A DNA stretch of 18,993 bases from Bryobacterales bacterium (GCA_016713735.1 JADJOP010000028.1:1-18993); one strand, 5' to 3'; shown: positions 8,688 through 16,591, counted from the first letter of the stretch. A program made the numbers and translations. Notes: generated by a model not told the origin, from the sequence alone.

Positions 8688-9272
8688 TCAGTTCGAAGTA
8701 TGTCCATCATCGGGAGACACACTCCGAAACCCTGAGTCCCCTCCGCCCGAATTCGCTGCCGGCCGAGCCGGGGCGATCGTGAGTATGCGGGTAGGGAAAC
8801 GCCGCCAGCAGCCCGACGGGAGTAACGCCCACGCTGAGCGGGGCCGGCCGGCGCGCCCGAACGGGGCAAGCGCGCCGGAGCCTATCCTCCGGCGGATCGA
8901 ATGGTGCGGCTTGAGCTTGGCCTTGGGAGCACCCTTGTCATTGGGGAGGCTCTTGGTCTCCTTAACGAAACGGGCCATCGACTTGGATACGTGTTGGAGG
9001 ACTTCGGTCCATTCGTCTAGGTGCCGCCGGCCTTGCGCGGTGAGCCGGTAGACGCGCCGGGCAGGGCCGCCTTGCTCGGTGTCCCATTCGGAGCTGACAT
9101 TGCCATTGGCCTCCAACTGCCGGAGCGTTCGGTAGAGGGCGGCGCGCTCGATCTCGGCGTCGGTGAGGGCATGCTGTTGGAGATCGTTCGAGAGGTCGTA
9201 GCCGTAGGATCGGCCCTTCTTCTTCAACAGGAAGAGGACCACTGGCTCCACGAAGCGGGAGAGATTGCCCAT
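8688..9272 (-). CDS. PadR-family transcriptional regulator
   Basis: 194 residues from ATG 9272, where the family-like N-terminus MGNLSRFVEPVVLFLLKKKG begins. A start further upstream would add an unrelated 39-residue leader. The winged helix-turn-helix covers residues about 5-85: SYGYDLSNDLQQH, ALYRTLRQLEANGNVSSEW, then the beta-wing with GPARRVYRLTAQGRRHLDEW. A short helix after it (VLQHVSKSMARFVKET) would dimerise. The last 70 or so residues are basic and proline-rich, unlike PadR proteins, so the natural end may be nearer 8890 and the tail a read-through. PadR proteins repress promoters, often their own, in response to small ligands or metals. A perfect inverted repeat sits 10 bases before the ATG. 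The target genes are unknown. Confidence 0.88.
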   Translation of the reverse strand: MGNLSRFVEPVVLFLLKKKGRSYGYDLSNDLQQHALTDAEIERAALYRTLRQLEANGNVSSEWDTEQGGPARRVYRLTAQGRRHLDEWTEVLQHVSKSMARFVKETKSLPNDKGAPKAKLKPHHSIRRRIGSGALAPFGRAGRPRSAWALLPSGCWRRFPTRILTIAPARPAANSGGGDSGFRSVSPDDGHTSN

Positions 9273-9281
9273 GGCGCAGGT

Positions 9282-9298
9282 GCAAGGAAAGTCCTTGC
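9282..9298. promoter_or_regulatory. Perfect inverted repeat before the padR-like gene, possible autoregulatory operator
   Basis: GCAAGGA (9282-9288), a three-base spacer and TCCTTGC (9292-9298) form a perfect seven-base inverted repeat 9 bases upstream of the ATG at 9272, over the ribosome-site position. A dimeric PadR protein could bind such a palindrome. In RNA it would be a short hairpin hiding the ribosome site. No experiment is implied. Confidence 0.35.
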
Positions 9299-9478
9299 CA
9301 TGCCGTTGACAGATTCGACGAGGCAAACGGGCCGCTCCAGTTGCGAGAGGATCGCGCCCGAGGGCGCCGGACAACCAGCAGGATAGCAACCGTGCTCACT
9401 AGATGCAAGTTTCACCTAATTGGCGGCTGCTTCCTTCCCTTGCGTCCAGAGAGCAGCGTTTGTGCCACGGCGGCTGAC

Positions 9479-9498
9479 TCGCCTGCTTGCCCAGGCGG
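9479..9498 (-). terminator. Hairpin downstream of the eda-kdgK-dapA-like operon
   Basis: CGCCTG (9480-9485), a six-base loop and CAGGCG (9492-9497) form a GC-only stem about 90 bases past the stop of the dapA-like gene. There is no T-tract, so it is a weak terminator candidate. The word at 9478-9491 recurs inverted at 12427-12440, before the first gene of the operon. Confidence 0.25.
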
Positions 9499-9588
9499 TG
9501 GCGGAGGAGCACGAGATGATGGTGGCGGCGAGTGGGTCGATCAGCGGGGCGGCGGAACGGCCACATCAGGTCTCAGCGCGGCAGGTGC

Positions 9589-10569
9589 CTAGGCGGGCAG
9601 CAACTCCATTTGGGAGAGGACCCCGCGCAGTTGATCGCGCTCGGCCGGCGTGAGGTCGTCCCCAGGTCCGCGCACGGGGCCGCCGGCCAACCCGAGAAGG
9701 TCCATGGCCGCTTTGGTGACGCCCACGTAAATGTGCCCGGCGGAGAAGCCGGTCATCAACCAGGGATCCCGTCCGCGGTTGCGCGCGCACGCGGCGATGA
9801 AGTTGTGCCACGGCTCGATGCGCTTCATGAGCAGGCGCACGGCGGCGAAGTCGAGTCGATCGGCGGCCTCGAGAAGGGCCAGGGTCAGCTCCGGGGCCAG
9901 GTTGGCCAGTGAGGTGACAAATCCCGGGCAGCCGAGGGCCGCCTCGCAGGCGAATTGCACCTCTCCGATGCCGCAGACCACCGTCATCTTTGCCGGGTCG
10001 ATCGTATCGCGCATGGCCTTATAGAGCGCCGGGTCACTGGTGTTTTCCTTGTCGCCGATGATGTTGGGGTGTTCGGCGCAGCGCGCCATGAGGTGGGGCG
10101 GCATCCAGAGCTTGGAGACGGCGGCGTTGTTGTAGATGACGATCCCGATGCGGAGGGCGTCGGCGATGCGCAGATAGTGCGTGACGAGGCCTTCTTCGCT
10201 GGGCACATGGTAATAGGGCAGCACGATCTGGACGCCATCGGCCCCGGCGCGTTCGGCGGCGCGCGAAAGTTCGATCACGCGGCCGGTGCCAGCGGCGCCG
10301 GTTCCACCGAGCACGGGAAGCTTGCCGCCGGCGGTGTGGATGACCGTTTCGATGACGCGCAGGCGCTCGTCATCGTTGAGGGTGTAGGCCTCGCCGGTGC
10401 TGCCGGTGGGGACGAGGACAAAGCGCTTGCCGGCGCAGCGCTCCACGAGGAACCTGGTGTTTGCCTTGAGGGCCTCCAGGTCGAGGCTGCCATCCTGGTT
10501 GAAGGGCGTGGTCTGAACAATGACGACGGCCTTCATTCGTTCGCGCAAGACTTCCGGGGTGAGTGACAT
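9589..10569 (-). CDS. Dihydrodipicolinate-synthase/N-acetylneuraminate-lyase family protein
   Basis: A complete 326-residue (beta/alpha)8 class I lyase of the DapA superfamily. The pyruvate-binding motif PTGSTGEAYTL is at residues 54-64, the catalytic tyrosine is Y146 in VIYNNAA, and the Schiff-base lysine is K174 in IIGDKENTS, in the order and spacing of DapA. A GAGGAA ribosome site precedes the ATG. It is last in an operon with KDPG aldolase and KDG kinase, 60 bases after the kinase. True lysine biosynthesis is therefore unlikely. More probable are a 2-keto-3-deoxy-acid aldolase or a 5-dehydro-4-deoxyglucarate dehydratase-like role, making or splitting keto-deoxy acids. The usual YN-P motif is changed to YNNAA, a sign of a different substrate. 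The exact reaction cannot be read from the sequence. Confidence 0.9.
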   Translation of the reverse strand: MSLTPEVLRERMKAVVIVQTTPFNQDGSLDLEALKANTRFLVERCAGKRFVLVPTGSTGEAYTLNDDERLRVIETVIHTAGGKLPVLGGTGAAGTGRVIELSRAAERAGADGVQIVLPYYHVPSEEGLVTHYLRIADALRIGIVIYNNAAVSKLWMPPHLMARCAEHPNIIGDKENTSDPALYKAMRDTIDPAKMTVVCGIGEVQFACEAALGCPGFVTSLANLAPELTLALLEAADRLDFAAVRLLMKRIEPWHNFIAACARNRGRDPWLMTGFSAGHIYVGVTKAAMDLLGLAGGPVRGPGDDLTPAERDQLRGVLSQMELLPA

Positions 10570-10629
10570 GGTTCCTCTTTTCGTATTCCAGCGGGCAGGT
10601 GGCAGCCGCGGGGCGCAGGGTGTGGCCGC

Positions 10630-11727
10630 TCAGCGGACCACGCGTGCGCCCTTGCCCTTCATGGCCGACTCCACTTCTTTCAGCGAGGCCATGGTGGTGT
10701 CGCCGGGAGTGGTCATGGCCAAAGCGCCATGGGCGGCGCCGTAGTTCACCGCCTCCTGCGCGGACTTGCCCGCGAGGAAGCCGTAGATGAGGCCGGAAGC
10801 AAAGCTGTCGCCGCCGCCGACGCGGTCGTAGATCTCGAGGTTTTCGCGCAGCGGGGCTTCGTGGAACTGGCCGCCGGTCCAGAGCACGGCGCCCCAATCG
10901 TTGAGGGTGGCGGTCTTCGCATTGCGCAGTGTGGTGGCCACGGCCTGGAAGTTGGGGTACATCCGGCATACCTCGGCGATCATCTTCTTGAAGTTGGCCG
11001 GATCGAGTTTGGAGATGTGTTCGTCCATCCCGGGCACCTGGAAGCCGAGGGCGGCGGTGAAATCCTCCTCATTGCCGATCATGACGTCGACGAGCGAGGC
11101 GATACGGCGATTGACCTCCATGGCGCGCGCCGTGCCGCCCTGGGACTTCCAGAGGGAGGGGCGGAAATTGAGGTCGTAGGAAACGACGGTGCCGGCATCG
11201 CGCGCGGCCTGCATCGCTTCGATGGTGATGTCGGCTGTGGAGGCGGAGAGGGCCGCGAAGATGCCGCCGCAATGGAACCAGCGCACGCCCTCGTCGTGGA
11301 AGAGGCGCTTCCAGTCGACATCGCCCGGTTTCAGTTGGGAGGCCGCCGAGCGAGCCCGGTCAGAGCAGCCCACCGCGCCGCGGATGCCGAATCCACGCTC
11401 GGTGAAATTCAGCCCCACGCGAGCCGCGCCGCCGATGCCGTCAAAGGGGACCCAGGCGATATGAGAGAGATCGACACCGCCCTGCAGCATCAGGTCCTCG
11501 AGCAAGCGGCCGATTTCGTTGTCGACAATCGAGGTGACCACGGTGGTGCGGAGGCCGAAGCAGCGGCGCAGGCCGCGCATCACGTTATACTCGCCGCCAC
11601 CTTCCCACACTCGAAACGTGCGCGCCGTGCGGATGCGCACGTCACCGGGATCGAGCCGCACCATCACTTCACCGAGCGCGGCGGCGTCCCAGCGGCATTG
11701 GTCCTGGGGTTTGATCTGGATGGCCAT
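10630..11727 (-). CDS. kdgK: 2-keto-3-deoxygluconate kinase, PfkB family
   Basis: A complete 365-residue ribokinase-fold kinase. The sugar site shows WEGGGEYNVMRGLRRCFG (residues 41-58), typical of KDG kinases. SYDLNFRPSLW is at 183-193 and the catalytic signature VGGGDSFASG at 303-312, with D307 as base. It converts 2-keto-3-deoxygluconate (or the galacto isomer) plus ATP into the 6-phosphate in the cytoplasm, feeding KDPG aldolase. The ATG lies three bases after the stop of eda and its GGAGGGAAG ribosome site lies inside the end of eda, so the two are co-transcribed and probably coupled. The family is clear; the preference for gluco or galacto isomer is not visible. Confidence 0.92.
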   Translation of the reverse strand: MAIQIKPQDQCRWDAAALGEVMVRLDPGDVRIRTARTFRVWEGGGEYNVMRGLRRCFGLRTTVVTSIVDNEIGRLLEDLMLQGGVDLSHIAWVPFDGIGGAARVGLNFTERGFGIRGAVGCSDRARSAASQLKPGDVDWKRLFHDEGVRWFHCGGIFAALSASTADITIEAMQAARDAGTVVSYDLNFRPSLWKSQGGTARAMEVNRRIASLVDVMIGNEEDFTAALGFQVPGMDEHISKLDPANFKKMIAEVCRMYPNFQAVATTLRNAKTATLNDWGAVLWTGGQFHEAPLRENLEIYDRVGGGDSFASGLIYGFLAGKSAQEAVNYGAAHGALAMTTPGDTTMASLKEVESAMKGKGARVVR

Positions 11728-11730
11728 CGT

Positions 11731-12408
11731 CTACTTCCCTCCTCGAATGGTGCGCACCAGTGCCAGTGTGGAGCGGACTCTGGCGGCGATGCCCTCGTAG
11801 TCGCCCGCCTTGAGCAGGTCCCTGGTAACCAGGTTGGAGCCCATCCCGACGCAGGCGACGCCCGCCTCAAACCACGCCCGCAGCGAGGCCTCGGAATTCT
11901 CCACGCCGCCGGTGGGCATGAGGGAGACCCACGGGCAGGGCCCTTTGATCGCCTTGACGAAGGGCGGCCCGCCGACCTCGCCGCCGGGGAAGATCTTGAC
12001 GATTTCGCAGCCGAGTTCCTCTGCTTGCGAGATCTCGGAGGCGCTCCCGCAGCCGGGCGAATAGGCGATCTTGCGGCGGTTGCAGGCGCGGGCGACGTCG
12101 GCGTTCAGCACGGGGCCGACGACGAAGTTCGCGCCGCAGTTGATGTAGAGCGCTGCCGTGCCGGGGTCGACCACGGATCCGACGCCGAGGATCAGGCCGG
12201 GCAGGGTCCGCGAGCAATGCCTTTCCAGTTCCGAGAAGACCTCCCAGGCGTGGTCACCGCGGTTGGTGAATTCCAGCAGCGGGCAGCCGCCGGCAAACAC
12301 TGCCGCCGCGACCTGCTTGGCCACCTCGAGATCGGCATCGTAGAAGACGGGAATCACTCCCGTTTCGACCATCGTTTGGAGCACTTTCAGCCTCGCGAAT
12401 CGCGCCAT
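11731..12408 (-). CDS. eda: KDPG/KHG-type aldolase
   Basis: A complete 225-residue class I aldolase. The landmark residues of Eda are present: E46 and R50 in LLEFTNR, SPGCGSASE at 117-125 (matching the PGCATPTE phosphate loop region), and the Schiff-base lysine K138 in EIVKIFPGGEVGG. LMPTGGV (163-169) is the second phosphate-binding loop. It splits 2-keto-3-deoxy-6-phosphogluconate into pyruvate and glyceraldehyde 3-phosphate, the last step of the Entner-Doudoroff route and of uronate catabolism. It is the first gene of the operon, with AAAGGAA before the ATG and a hairpin in its leader. The protein is slightly longer than the 210-residue E. coli enzyme. Confidence 0.93.
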   Translation of the reverse strand: MARFARLKVLQTMVETGVIPVFYDADLEVAKQVAAAVFAGGCPLLEFTNRGDHAWEVFSELERHCSRTLPGLILGVGSVVDPGTAALYINCGANFVVGPVLNADVARACNRRKIAYSPGCGSASEISQAEELGCEIVKIFPGGEVGGPPFVKAIKGPCPWVSLMPTGGVENSEASLRAWFEAGVACVGMGSNLVTRDLLKAGDYEGIAARVRSTLALVRTIRGGK

Positions 12409-12671
12409 GTGTTGTTCCTTTCCCGTGGCAAGCAGGCGAGGCCTGTTGCCCTACCGGACTGGAGTGTGCACGCGTCGTTCCATGACGCGGCCGGGCCGCC
12501 GCCAGGATGGGGAAACGGAGGTTGGCGCGAATCTGCGCCGGGCGAACGGGAGGACGAGGTGCATTCCCGCAACCTCACGCCAGCGCAGAGGCTGCAAATA
12601 CGCAACTCGCCGCGCTTTTGTCTCCCTGATGGATGCAGTGCGCTGCCGGCCTGGAATGGCCTGGAAGTGAG
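12409..12671. other. Divergent intergenic region between eda and the metalloprotease group
   Basis: Apart from the eda ribosome site and the hairpin at 12427-12450, nothing specific is visible. No clear -35/-10 pair was found for either direction, and the antisense plus-strand frame that crosses this stretch is a shadow of the operon. Confidence 0.4.
12427..12450 (-). promoter_or_regulatory. Hairpin in the eda leader
   Basis: GGCAAGCAGGC (12427-12437), a three-base loop and GCCTGTTGCC (12441-12450) pair over ten base pairs with one bulged base, about 20 bases upstream of the ATG of eda. It could be an operator palindrome or an RNA hairpin near the ribosome site. Its left arm with the loop (12427-12440) is the inverted copy of 9478-9491 downstream of the operon. 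Confidence 0.35.
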
Positions 12672-12752
12672 ATGACGGGATGCGATAGTCCGTACACGCT
12701 GCAAGCGTCGATGCTATTCCTTGCCGTGGCCATCGGGGTGCTCATTCACTGA
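12672..12752 (+). CDS. Possible 26-residue membrane peptide
   Basis: An ATG at 12672 opens a 26-codon frame, MTGCDSPYTLQASMLFLAVA followed by IGVLIH, ending in TGA 22 bases before the next ATG. The C-terminal half would be a single hydrophobic helix. A weak GGAAGTGAG lies directly before the ATG. The frame is short enough to arise by chance and no family is recognised. Its position just before the secreted metalloprotease gene is the only contextual support. Confidence 0.25.
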   Translation: MTGCDSPYTLQASMLFLAVAIGVLIH

Positions 12753-12773
12753 GCGCACAAGAAGGGAGAGCAC

Positions 12774-13534
12774 ATGACTCCCGTCCCGGCGGTCGTGGAT
12801 CCGACTCGTGAAGGAAGGAACTCCAATCTGCCAGAGGCTTCAGCGCGTGTTGCGCCATGTGTCGCCTGGATGGGGCTGCTGTTCCTCTCTGCCGGAGTGT
12901 TGCGCAGCGCGCAGGACGCGCCGCCGGTGGCGCTCACGGTGTACATGAGAGATGCGGGGGCGTGTCCGGTCCGCGTGCTCGATGAGATGCAGGCGGAAAC
13001 GGCGGCGATCCTGCGGCCGGCGGGGATCACCCTGGCCTGGAGGCACTTCCCGCATGCAGGGCAATGCGATCCGGTACCCGCCCTGATCGTCCTCACCTTC
13101 GCGGGAGCTTGCCGCGGCGAGGGCCGCTGCGAGCCAGCAGGCCGCTCGGTGGCGTTGGGCTGGACCCACCGGACGGATGGCGAGATCCTGCCCTTCTGTG
13201 TCGTCGACTGTGACCGCGTGCGACAAGTGGTGAACCCGGCCATCCAGCACATGCCGGTGGAGGTGCGGAACTACTTCTACGGCAGGGCTCTGGGGCTGTG
13301 GTCGCTCACGAGCTGTATCACGTCATTGCCAACACCACGGCACACGCATCCGGCGGGTTGGCCAAGCCACGGCTCTCGACAACAGAGCTTGTTTCCGGGC
13401 TGTGCCGGTTCACCGCAGTTGAGGCGGCGAAGATGAGGAGCGCGGCCCGGCGCGGATTTCGCATGGAAGTGGCGCGCCAGGTCTCGCGAACTCACGCCGG
13501 CGAACAGGAGCAGGGAGGCATGAGCGGGAGATGA
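12774..13534 (+). pseudogene. Secreted HELYH zinc metalloprotease-like protein, one frameshift
   Basis: The ATG at 12774 follows a good AAGGGAGAG site. An N-terminal hydrophobic segment (residues about 27-42, VAPCVAWMGLLFLSAGVL) suggests export. The frame then encodes a small domain with several cysteines (ACPVRVLDEMQAETAAIL, CDPVPALIVLTFAG, FCVVDCDRVRQVV). At 13291-13297 the frame breaks; one missing base would rejoin NYFYGRALG to VVAHELYHVIANTTAHASGG, which carries the HExxH zinc motif and a likely third ligand region. The protein then ends at 13534. This architecture is common among uncharacterised acidobacterial secreted proteins, as far as recalled; the substrate is unknown. The break may be a sequence error because both halves read well. 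Confidence 0.65.
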
Positions 13535-13668
13535 GCGACGACGGTTCAGGACGGCCCGGGAAAGCGAAAACCCGGCAGGCCGATGTCACCCCGGTGCCCC
13601 GGCCGCATCCAAGAGTGTAGGGAAGACCAGGAATTGGATTCGTGGCTCCCCGGCAAGGGAGTTGCGCC

Positions 13669-14094
13669 ATGAGCCAACTCAATGTGCTCCGCCTTCGGCC
13701 CGTGCGGGCCGGAAGTGCTGTTTGCCGAAATGAGCTTTGGCGAAGGGGAGCGTCAACTGCAGTGCAGCACGGCATGCGCGGACGCTGCTCACTTCCTCAG
13801 CCGTCATCCGGGCACGCTGGTTGTGTGCGAGGGCTGGCCCGGCGGGCAATGGGACGCACGGCTTGCCCTGCTCGTTCATGATGGTCAGCCCTCGGTGTTC
13901 ATCGTGCTTGCGGGACGGGGACAAACCGTGTGGATATTGAGGTGGGCCGGGTCCGCAACGAGGAAACGCTGCACGCGCTGGTGCGGCATCCGGAACTGAT
14001 GCGGGAGATCCAGGAGGTTTGGGGAGCCTGCAGATCCGCATTCGTTCAGTTCACGCGGCTGGAAACGCGGGACACGACGTTGCCGCTGATGTGA
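13669..14094 (+). pseudogene. Degenerate receiver-domain-like protein, two frameshifts
   Basis: The ATG at 13669 begins MSQLNVLRLRP, a plausible first strand. From about 13700 another frame continues with LFAEMSFGEGERQLQCSTAC, LSRHPGTLVVCEGWPGGQWD and QPSVFIVLAGRGQ, and from about 13930 the first frame resumes with VDIEVGRVRNEETLHALVRH to the stop at 14094. The order of strands and helices resembles a CheY-type receiver, but the phospho-acceptor position reads VVCEG, with no Asp. The breaks are one extra base near 13700 and one missing near 13930. It could be a signalling protein that works without phosphorylation, related to the one at 16844-17344. The family call is moderate because no conserved DD pair or Lys is evident. 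Confidence 0.5.
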
Positions 14095-14206
14095 GCGGCG
14101 GGCACTCCGTGAGGGGATCGGGCGCGCAGTAGGGCGGTGAAGGCGTCATCTGGGTGTGCGAGCAGCCGCGGGCGGAGCTTCCGGACCGCGGCGCCAAGGA
14201 GTGAGT

Positions 14207-15160
14207 ATGGAGCAAGCCATGTGTGGCGCGGGAGAGCTGGCGGCGGAGCGGTGTTCCGCGCAACAGTGCGAGGACGCGATCTCGCTGCTGGAAGCGGCGT
14301 TCGCCGGGCAGCCCTGCAATGCGGAGCTTTGCCACCAGATCGGCATTTGCTACAGCGGCGCCTGCCGGCGGCACAGCCTGGTGAACCTGTCCATGGCGGC
14401 GGCTTATTTTGGACGGGCGCTCGAGTTGGTGGACACGAGGGGATCAGGCGCGGTCCGCGCCCGGTATCTCGATTCTCTCGGCAATGCGCGCAGGGCCGGC
14501 CACCAAGCGGGCGAGGCGCAAACACTGCTGGAGGAGGCGGCGCGGATCTACCGGGATCTGGGGATGGAGGAAGACTGGGCGCGCACGGAATACAACCTCG
14601 GCAACGTGTGTTGTGAGCTTGCCGGGGCGGGAGATCCCACGTCGTGGGAGCGTGCGGTTGCGCATTTCGCCCAGGCGCTGCATGTGAGGACGGAGCGCGA
14701 CGACCCGGTGCGGTTCGCGGCCACGGCGCAAAACCTCGGAACGGCGTACCGGGAGCTTCCCAGCGGGGACCGCGGGGACAATCTGCGCCACGCCATCGGC
14801 TGTTACAGCGCCGCGTTTCGCGCCTGCGTCGCGCTGCATCTGGCGGGGCGCTGCGCTGACCTGCACAACAACCTCGGCAACGCCTACTTGCACCTGCCCG
14901 ATAGCCCGGCGGCTCCCTGTAAGAACGTGAAGCGCGCGCTGCGGCACTACGCGAGGGCCCTGCGGTTCCGGAACAAAAGCAGCCGGCCGCACGACTACGC
15001 GGTGACGCAATTCAACCGCGGGCAGGGGTACCTGTTGCTGGCCTTCTGCGACAGCGTTCCCTCCTCATTTCTACTGGTGAACGAACATCTCCCGCTTCCC
15101 TGGCCGGCGCCGCACCGGACAGCGGCCGGGGCAGAGCCCTCCACGGGCGGCCATCAATAG
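14207..15160 (+). CDS. Tetratricopeptide-repeat protein
   Basis: 317 residues from ATG 14207, chosen over an earlier ATG because AAGGAG lies six bases upstream. It consists of about five TPR-like helical hairpins: AYFGRALELVDTRG, DSLGNARRAGHQAGEAQTLL, TEYNLGNVCCELAG, QNLGTAYRELPSGDRGDNLR, HNNLGNAYLHLPD and TQFNRGQGYLLLAF, with the W/L/G/Y/A spacing of TPR units. The repeated tyrosine-rich 'NLG.AY..LP.GDR..NL..AI.CY' pattern is familiar from scaffolding TPR arrays next to signalling proteins. It has no enzyme domain and no signal peptide. The last four codons and stop overlap the end of the convergent transporter gene by seven bases. It probably binds partner proteins; none can be named. Confidence 0.85.
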   Translation: MEQAMCGAGELAAERCSAQQCEDAISLLEAAFAGQPCNAELCHQIGICYSGACRRHSLVNLSMAAAYFGRALELVDTRGSGAVRARYLDSLGNARRAGHQAGEAQTLLEEAARIYRDLGMEEDWARTEYNLGNVCCELAGAGDPTSWERAVAHFAQALHVRTERDDPVRFAATAQNLGTAYRELPSGDRGDNLRHAIGCYSAAFRACVALHLAGRCADLHNNLGNAYLHLPDSPAAPCKNVKRALRHYARALRFRNKSSRPHDYAVTQFNRGQGYLLLAFCDSVPSSFLLVNEHLPLPWPAPHRTAAGAEPSTGGHQ

Positions 15161-16179
15161 CCTGCCGCCATGGCCAAGCCGCCGAGCCCAAGGCCGGTGA
15201 CGAAATTGACGGCTTTCACGAGCAGGAACTCGCGCCGGGAATGGGCCAGCATGGGCAGCATGCCGCGGCCGTCCTGGACAACCGTGCTCGCCAGCAAGAC
15301 GCTGAAGGGCAAGGCCGATCCGGCGTATAAGGTCACAAAGATCAGGTGCGGACCCGATTCGGGGATCAATCCGATCAGGCAGGCGGCCACGAGGAGTCCC
15401 CACTTCCCCTCCTGGGAAAGCGTCCGCAGGTGGAGCACGGAGGTGAGCAACTGCATGGCGATGAGCGCGCCGAGGGTCCACAGGAACACGCGCGGGGCAT
15501 GACGTTTCACCACATGGCGCCACAGATGTTCTTCGAGGAAGTGGTCGGGTACGGTGGCGGCGATGAGGAGGGCGATGGCGGAGGTGAGAACCAGACTGAC
15601 GCGGATCCAGTTCCACCCGGCGGGCCCGAGCCTGCCCGCGGCCAATGCCGCCAGGAAGAGCGCCAGGGAGATGGTGAGGGCTCCGCGCGCGGCGGTGCAT
15701 TCGCGCCACTGACGGAGCAGTTGGCCGCGCGGAACGCACGCGCACTCCTGGCGGAGGTGGAGGGCAAGGCAGTCCGCGGGCCGGCTGGTGCGCCGGTTGC
15801 CGGAGAGCCAATCCACGAGCACGCCGACGGCAATGCCGGTGATGACCAGGATGGCCATGATGAGCAGCGCCTGCCGGGGGATGAGGGCCAGCATGACGAA
15901 CGCTTCGTCGCCGCTGGCGGCAATCATGGCCGTGATCAAGGCGCCCAGCGTGAGCGCGCCGTGGGAGTACATGGCGACGACGACGAATGCTCCCAGGCAG
16001 CCGGGTGTGGCGCCGAGAAGGGCGGCCAGAAGGTACTGCCCCCAGCGATGGCTGGACAGACGCAGCCGCCAGGCGCCCATGGTCAGCACATTTAGATACT
16101 CGATGAGCAGCATCATCACGGCGACGAACGACGTGATCAAGAGCGCGGTTTCGACGGCATCGAGCGTGATCCAGCGCAT
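15154..16179 (-). CDS. Putative 10-TM heavy-metal exporter (ArsP_2-like)
   Basis: 341 residues from ATG 16179, chosen because it lies just after the upstream stop (16187) and has AGGGTGA before it; a longer in-frame version would overlap that gene. About ten hydrophobic segments form two inverted halves, each with a conserved motif: LGATPGCLGAFVVVAMYSHG / AASGDEAFVMLALIPRQA and IGLIPESGPHLIFVTLYAGS / LASTVVQDGRGMLPMLAHS. These match the Pfam ArsP_2 family, described as putative heavy-metal exporters. The cytoplasmic loop between halves contains C137, H141, C146, C148 and C161, a possible metal-binding cluster. It is in one operon with a NifX-like protein. The ion is unknown; manganese, arsenic and other metals have been suggested for relatives. 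Confidence 0.85.
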   Translation of the reverse strand: MRWITLDAVETALLITSFVAVMMLLIEYLNVLTMGAWRLRLSSHRWGQYLLAALLGATPGCLGAFVVVAMYSHGALTLGALITAMIAASGDEAFVMLALIPRQALLIMAILVITGIAVGVLVDWLSGNRRTSRPADCLALHLRQECACVPRGQLLRQWRECTAARGALTISLALFLAALAAGRLGPAGWNWIRVSLVLTSAIALLIAATVPDHFLEEHLWRHVVKRHAPRVFLWTLGALIAMQLLTSVLHLRTLSQEGKWGLLVAACLIGLIPESGPHLIFVTLYAGSALPFSVLLASTVVQDGRGMLPMLAHSRREFLLVKAVNFVTGLGLGGLAMAAGY

Positions 16180-16186
16180 CCGAGAG

Positions 16187-16573
16187 TCACCCTGCCCGGT
16201 GCGGGCCGGGGCTCTGTGCCAGCCGCTGCCGGTCGCCTTCGGTGCATCCGGAGAGGAGGAAGCGGGAGTCTTCAATGCGGTTCTCAAGGAAGGCGGCGAG
16301 GACCTCGTCGACCGGTCCGCTGACGAGCGGGATGACGAGAATGCCGGCCTTGCTCATCATGAGAGCGAGTGTGCGGGAGATGGCCCCGCAGATCAGCACC
16401 TCAATGCCCAGCCGCGCGATGCGATGGGCCAGATTCGTGGGAAGTCCATCATCGAGGGTGTGGCGCTTGCGGCGCAATTCCCGCACGTGATCGCAGTCCA
16501 CAACGAGGATCTCGTGGGCAAAGTCGATGGTGGTAGCCACGGCTTCCTCGGATACTGGAATGGCGACTCGCAT
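16187..16573 (-). CDS. NifX/NafY-like dinitrogenase cofactor-type protein
   Basis: 128 residues, complete, with GAGGAAG before the ATG at 16573. The fold begins MRVAIPVSEEAVATTIDFAH, followed by EILVVDCDHV and the signature VLICGAISRTLALMMSKAGI, and ends with VDEVLAAFLENR and LLSGCTEG. This matches the NifX/NifB C-terminal (dinitrogenase iron-molybdenum cofactor) family, which in nitrogen fixers carries metal cofactors. Many stand-alone members occur in non-fixing bacteria with unknown jobs. Cysteines C27, C62 and C110 could bind a metal centre. It is transcribed with the 10-TM transporter seven bases downstream, which suggests a metal-handling pair. No nif genes are visible. Confidence 0.88.
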   Translation of the reverse strand: MRVAIPVSEEAVATTIDFAHEILVVDCDHVRELRRKRHTLDDGLPTNLAHRIARLGIEVLICGAISRTLALMMSKAGILVIPLVSGPVDEVLAAFLENRIEDSRFLLSGCTEGDRQRLAQSPGPHRAG

Positions 16574-16591
16574 GTGTCTTCCTCATCTCTA

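Larger units (their letters stand above)
9273..9588. other. 316-base gap between padR-like and dapA-like genes
   Basis: It holds the leader of the padR-like gene and the 3' flank of the dapA-like gene, both on the minus strand. A weak minus-strand promoter candidate lies at 9408-9380: TTGCAT, 17 bases, TATCCT, which would give a leader of about 100 bases. A GC hairpin lies at 9480-9497. No gene is supported, although the plus frame has a short helical-looking stretch (LLAQAVAEEHEMMVAASG) near 9485-9540. Confidence 0.4.

Noticed and set aside
10729..12675. A 648-codon open frame on the plus strand
   Set aside because: It lies antisense to eda and kdgK, both with complete active sites and ribosome sites. 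Its length follows from high third-position GC.
13545..13610. Cyclic-di-GMP (GEMM) riboswitch-like stretch
   Set aside because: A CCGGG/CCCGG stem with A-rich loop is present, but the conserved receptor loop and second stem cannot be aligned.
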